Of a stretch of 7,598 nucleotides of DNA, positions 4,945-7,598 are shown one piece after another. Numbering within the stretch: position 1 is the first letter of the stretch; the number at the start of each line of letters is the position of its first letter. The stretch covers positions 1 through 7,598 of the forward strand of contig JANLFZ010000300.1 of assembly GCA_024653385.1 (NCBI GenBank), written 5' to 3'. This DNA comes from Thermoguttaceae bacterium (GTDB lineage Bacteria > Planctomycetota > Planctomycetia > Pirellulales > Thermoguttaceae). Position numbers and translations under genes: made by a program. Under the pieces are notes generated by a model that saw nothing but the letters and a program-made list of their open reading frames with translations, searched no databases and had not been told where the DNA came from.

Positions 4945-7598
4945 TTGTCTTGTGAGGTTCCACTTCCGAAAACCAGTCTTCGGTCGCTCTGGGCCGTCCT
5001 TGCCATGCTCTTGGCAGGCTCTTCGGCCGTGGCCCAGGTCGATTTGCCCGACGCCGCGGAATCGGAGCCGATCGTCATCACGGCCCCGACCGCGCACCGA
5101 TGGACCGAGGGAAGCTACGAGGTTTGGGTGCTTTCGGGAAATTGCCGCATCGAGCAAGGGCTGAGTTTTGCTCAAAGTCGCGATGCGGTGCTCTGGGTCG
5201 ACCGAGCCACGGCTCTCGACTCACGGCGGAGCAAGGTGATTGCTTATCTTGAGGGCGACGTGACGGTCGATGTCCGCCGCGAGAACGCCCGGGCCAAGCT
5301 GACCGAAAAGCGATGGATGGGCCGGTTCTTCACCTCGGCTGCCGTGCAGGTTCACGTCCCCCAGGTCAGCGGTCCGCCGCCGACGCCCCCGCCCGTGTAT
5401 CAACGTGCCGATGCCTATCGCAAGGCGAGCATCGATCCCGCAGTGCAGCGGACGCAGTATCAAGAGCCGCCGGGCGGCGCGGCAACAGGCATCACCGAGA
5501 CGTTGCCTCCGGGCACGCGGCGCATCCGGGCCTTCCAACGCAGCGACGTGCCCGTGCAAGTGCAGTGGTTTCCCGACCGGCAGACGAACCAGTGGGTCGC
5601 GGTAATCGACGGTGGGGTCAATGTCGTGATCGACGGCGTGATGGTCGACACCTCGCGCGGTCCGTTGCCGCTGGGGTCGCTCGATATCTCGACCGACCGA
5701 CTGGTGTTATGGACGGCCGGCGTGGAAGAGCCGGACCTTACGGGCGGGAAGCTCCAGTCGCAGGATGTGCCGCTGGAACTCTACTTGGAGGGGAACATCG
5801 TCTTTCGCCAGGACGAGCGCATCATCTACGCCGACCGCATGTACTACGATGTGCGCAATCAGGTCGGCACGGTGCTGGGGGCCGAGCTGCTCACCCCCGT
5901 GCCCGAGTACGAGGGGCTCTTGCGGTTCCGTTCGGAACTGCTTCAACAACTTGGCCCCAACCGGTTCTTCGCCCAGAATGCGTTCGTCACGTCGAGCCGG
6001 ATGGGGCAGCCGGGCTATCGTCTTCAGGTCGGATCGGCGACCTTCGAGGACCAGGCAGTTCCGCGGATCGACCCTCTGACAGGGACCCCGCAACTCGATC
6101 CTCGCACCGGCGAGCCCTTGGTCGAGCACCAGCGCCTGGCCACGGCGCGAAACAACGTGCTCTTTCTCGACGATGTGCCGGTGTTCTACTGGCCCTATAT
6201 CGCCACCGACCTTCGCGAGTCGTCGTACTACCTCCGCCGCATCCGCTTCCGCACCGACAACATCTTCGGCTTCCAGGTGCTCACGAATTGGAGCGCGTAT
6301 CAGCTCCTCGGAATCCGCAACCGGCCCGCCGGCACCGATTGGGACTTCAGCTTCGACTACCTCAGCGAGCGCGGGTTCGGCCATGGAACCGATTTCACCT
6401 ACGACCGCGACGAATTCCTGGGCATTCCGGGACGGGCCCAGGGGATGATCGACTACTGGGGCATCGACGACCACGGTTCCGACACGCTGGGCCGGGATCG
6501 CAAGGACATCCCGCTCGAAAAGGACTACCGTTTCCGGCTGTTCGCGCAACACCGCCAGATGCTCGAGGGCGACGTGCAACTGACGGGCGAGGTGGGGTGG
6601 ATCAGCGACCGGAACTTCCTCGAGCAGTATTTCGAGCGGGAATGGGACGAACTGAAGGACCAGTCCACCGGCTTGGAGCTGAAGAAACTCGTCGATAACG
6701 CGTCGTGGAACCTCGCGATCGACGGGCGGCTGAACAGCTTCTTCGCCGAGACGAACTGGCTGCCGCGGTTCGATCATTTTCTGCTCGGCGAGTCGCTTCT
6801 GAACGACGTGCTCACATGGCACGAGCACACGAGCCTGGGATTCGCGCAGTTCAAGACCGCCCGGCCTCCCGAAGACCCGGCCGAGTTGGCCCGGTTCCGT
6901 TTCCTGCCGTGGGAAGTGTCGCCGGGCGGGCTGCCGCTGGACACGCAAAGCGAACGCCTGATCACGCGGCACGAGATCGACTGGCCTTTCCAGCTTGGGC
7001 CGGTCAAGGTCGTGCCGTACGCGCTGGGCGAGCTGGCGCACTGGGGCGAAGACCGCTCGGGCGACGACCTTCAGAGGGCTTATGGCCAGGTCGGCATGCG
7101 CGCGAGCCTGCCGGCATGGCGGGTCGATCCCACGGTCGAGAGCGCCCTGTGGAACGTCCACGGGCTGGCCCACAAGGTCGTCTTCGACGCCGAGTTCGCT
7201 CTGACCGACGTCACCCAGAATCTCGATCAACTGCCGCTTTACGATCCGTTGGACGACAACTCGATCGAGGCATTTCGCCGGCGATTCATCCCCAACACCT
7301 TCCCGGGGCCCATGATCCCCCCGCAATTCGACGAGCGGGCCTACGCCGTGCGCACCGGCATGGCCGGTTGGGTCACCGCGCCGAGCATGGAGATCGCCGA
7401 AGACCTGATGGCCTTCCGGCTGGGCATGCGCAACCGGTGGCAGACGAAGCGCGGCGGGCCGCTCCATCAGCGCATCATCGACTGGATCACGCTCGACACG
7501 AATCTCGTGCTGTTCCCCAAGCCCGACCGCGACAATTTCGGCGAAGTGCTGGGACTGGTCGACTACGACTTGCGCTGGCAGGTCGGCGACCGCCTGGC
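4945..7598 (+). CDS. lptD: LptD/OstA-like LPS-assembly outer-membrane protein (3' partial)
   Basis: The frame stays open to the window end: 884 codons from the chosen TTG, with no stop. LptD with LptE places LPS in the outer leaflet of the outer membrane. From TTG 4945 there is a clean signal peptide: Lys9/Arg13, hydrophobic 15-25, and AVA|Q cleavage after Ala30. The ATG at 5005 would cut into it, while TTG 4918 and GTG 4756 lengthen the n-region. The ribosome site is weak in every case. Residues about 41-110 and 215-345 resemble OstA/LptA jelly-roll strands (YLEGDVTVD at 101-109; LYLEGNIVFRQ at 279-289, then IIYADRMYYD at 293-302), separated by a proline-rich linker (about 139-172). Then comes NNVLFLDDVPVFYWPYIATD (404-423), the LptD-type strand leading into a long beta-barrel rich in aromatic and charged alternation (about 425 onward). 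The only cysteine in the visible mature part is Cys67. The family call is from motifs and architecture; a divergent LptD-like paralogue is possible. Confidence 0.82.
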   Translation, partial: MSCEVPLPKTSLRSLWAVLAMLLAGSSAVAQVDLPDAAESEPIVITAPTAHRWTEGSYEVWVLSGNCRIEQGLSFAQSRDAVLWVDRATALDSRRSKVIAYLEGDVTVDVRRENARAKLTEKRWMGRFFTSAAVQVHVPQVSGPPPTPPPVYQRADAYRKASIDPAVQRTQYQEPPGGAATGITETLPPGTRRIRAFQRSDVPVQVQWFPDRQTNQWVAVIDGGVNVVIDGVMVDTSRGPLPLGSLDISTDRLVLWTAGVEEPDLTGGKLQSQDVPLELYLEGNIVFRQDERIIYADRMYYDVRNQVGTVLGAELLTPVPEYEGLLRFRSELLQQLGPNRFFAQNAFVTSSRMGQPGYRLQVGSATFEDQAVPRIDPLTGTPQLDPRTGEPLVEHQRLATARNNVLFLDDVPVFYWPYIATDLRESSYYLRRIRFRTDNIFGFQVLTNWSAYQLLGIRNRPAGTDWDFSFDYLSERGFGHGTDFTYDRDEFLGIPGRAQGMIDYWGIDDHGSDTLGRDRKDIPLEKDYRFRLFAQHRQMLEGDVQLTGEVGWISDRNFLEQYFEREWDELKDQSTGLELKKLVDNASWNLAIDGRLNSFFAETNWLPRFDHFLLGESLLNDVLTWHEHTSLGFAQFKTARPPEDPAELARFRFLPWEVSPGGLPLDTQSERLITRHEIDWPFQLGPVKVVPYALGELAHWGEDRSGDDLQRAYGQVGMRASLPAWRVDPTVESALWNVHGLAHKVVFDAEFALTDVTQNLDQLPLYDPLDDNSIEAFRRRFIPNTFPGPMIPPQFDERAYAVRTGMAGWVTAPSMEIAEDLMAFRLGMRNRWQTKRGGPLHQRIIDWITLDTNLVLFPKPDRDNFGEVLGLVDYDLRWQVGDRL

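Noticed and set aside
5313..6698. A 461-codon plus-strand open frame in another phase inside the LptD-like gene
   Set aside because: Arg/Gly/Pro-rich out-of-frame translation without motifs. The overlapping frame carries the signal peptide and OstA-like strands.
5707..7467. A 586-codon minus-strand open frame opposite the LptD-like gene
   Set aside because: Low-complexity Arg/Val/Glu-rich translation with no recognisable domain. The plus strand shows LptD-type strands throughout.

Overview
The window is GC-rich with long, tightly packed plus-strand genes. It most resembles a Planctomycetes chromosome, probably of the Pirellulales/Thermoguttaceae type. The reasons are a didermal LPS gene set (KdsA plus an LptD-like protein), a large lipoprotein with a transglutaminase-like fold and TPR-like repeats, and strong divergence of the LptD-like protein from proteobacterial ones. 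This lineage call is inference from gene content and style, not from a marker gene.

Layout. Positions 2-274 hold the C-terminal end of a diacylglycerol/lipid kinase whose start lies outside the window. After a 132-bp gap, kdsA (407-1294) encodes KDO-8-phosphate synthase of the metal-dependent, Aquifex-like class, with all four metal ligands in place. Its last 26 bp overlap the start of a 972-residue lipoprotein gene (1269-4187). That protein has a lipobox, a long helical region, a transglutaminase-like core that lacks the catalytic Cys and His, and a TPR-like C-terminus. A 480-bp non-coding stretch follows. It contains a probable terminator, a run of four back-to-back inverted repeats, a 7-bp direct repeat, and a minus-strand remnant that looks like the C-terminal end of an IS transposase, broken by a 10-bp tandem duplication. 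A good sigma-70-like promoter (TTGCTT-17 bp-TATAAT, 4647-4675) then drives a long leader and an LptD/OstA-like outer-membrane protein. That gene starts at about 4945 and runs off the 3' end of the window.

How the genes fit together. KdsA makes the precursor of KDO, the first sugar of the LPS core, and the LptD-like protein would insert LPS into the outer leaflet. The lipid kinase and the lipoprotein of unknown role sit in the same envelope-biogenesis neighbourhood. The left genes (lipid kinase, kdsA, lipoprotein) probably form one transcription unit ending at the hairpin near 4205-4226. The LptD-like gene has its own promoter.

Most notable points: the apparently catalytically dead transglutaminase domain in the lipoprotein; two LptA/OstA-like modules joined by a proline-rich linker at the N-terminus of the LptD-like protein, which has a single cysteine in its visible mature part; the inverted-repeat chain; and the decayed transposase end whose reading frame is restored on paper by removing one copy of the 10-bp duplication.
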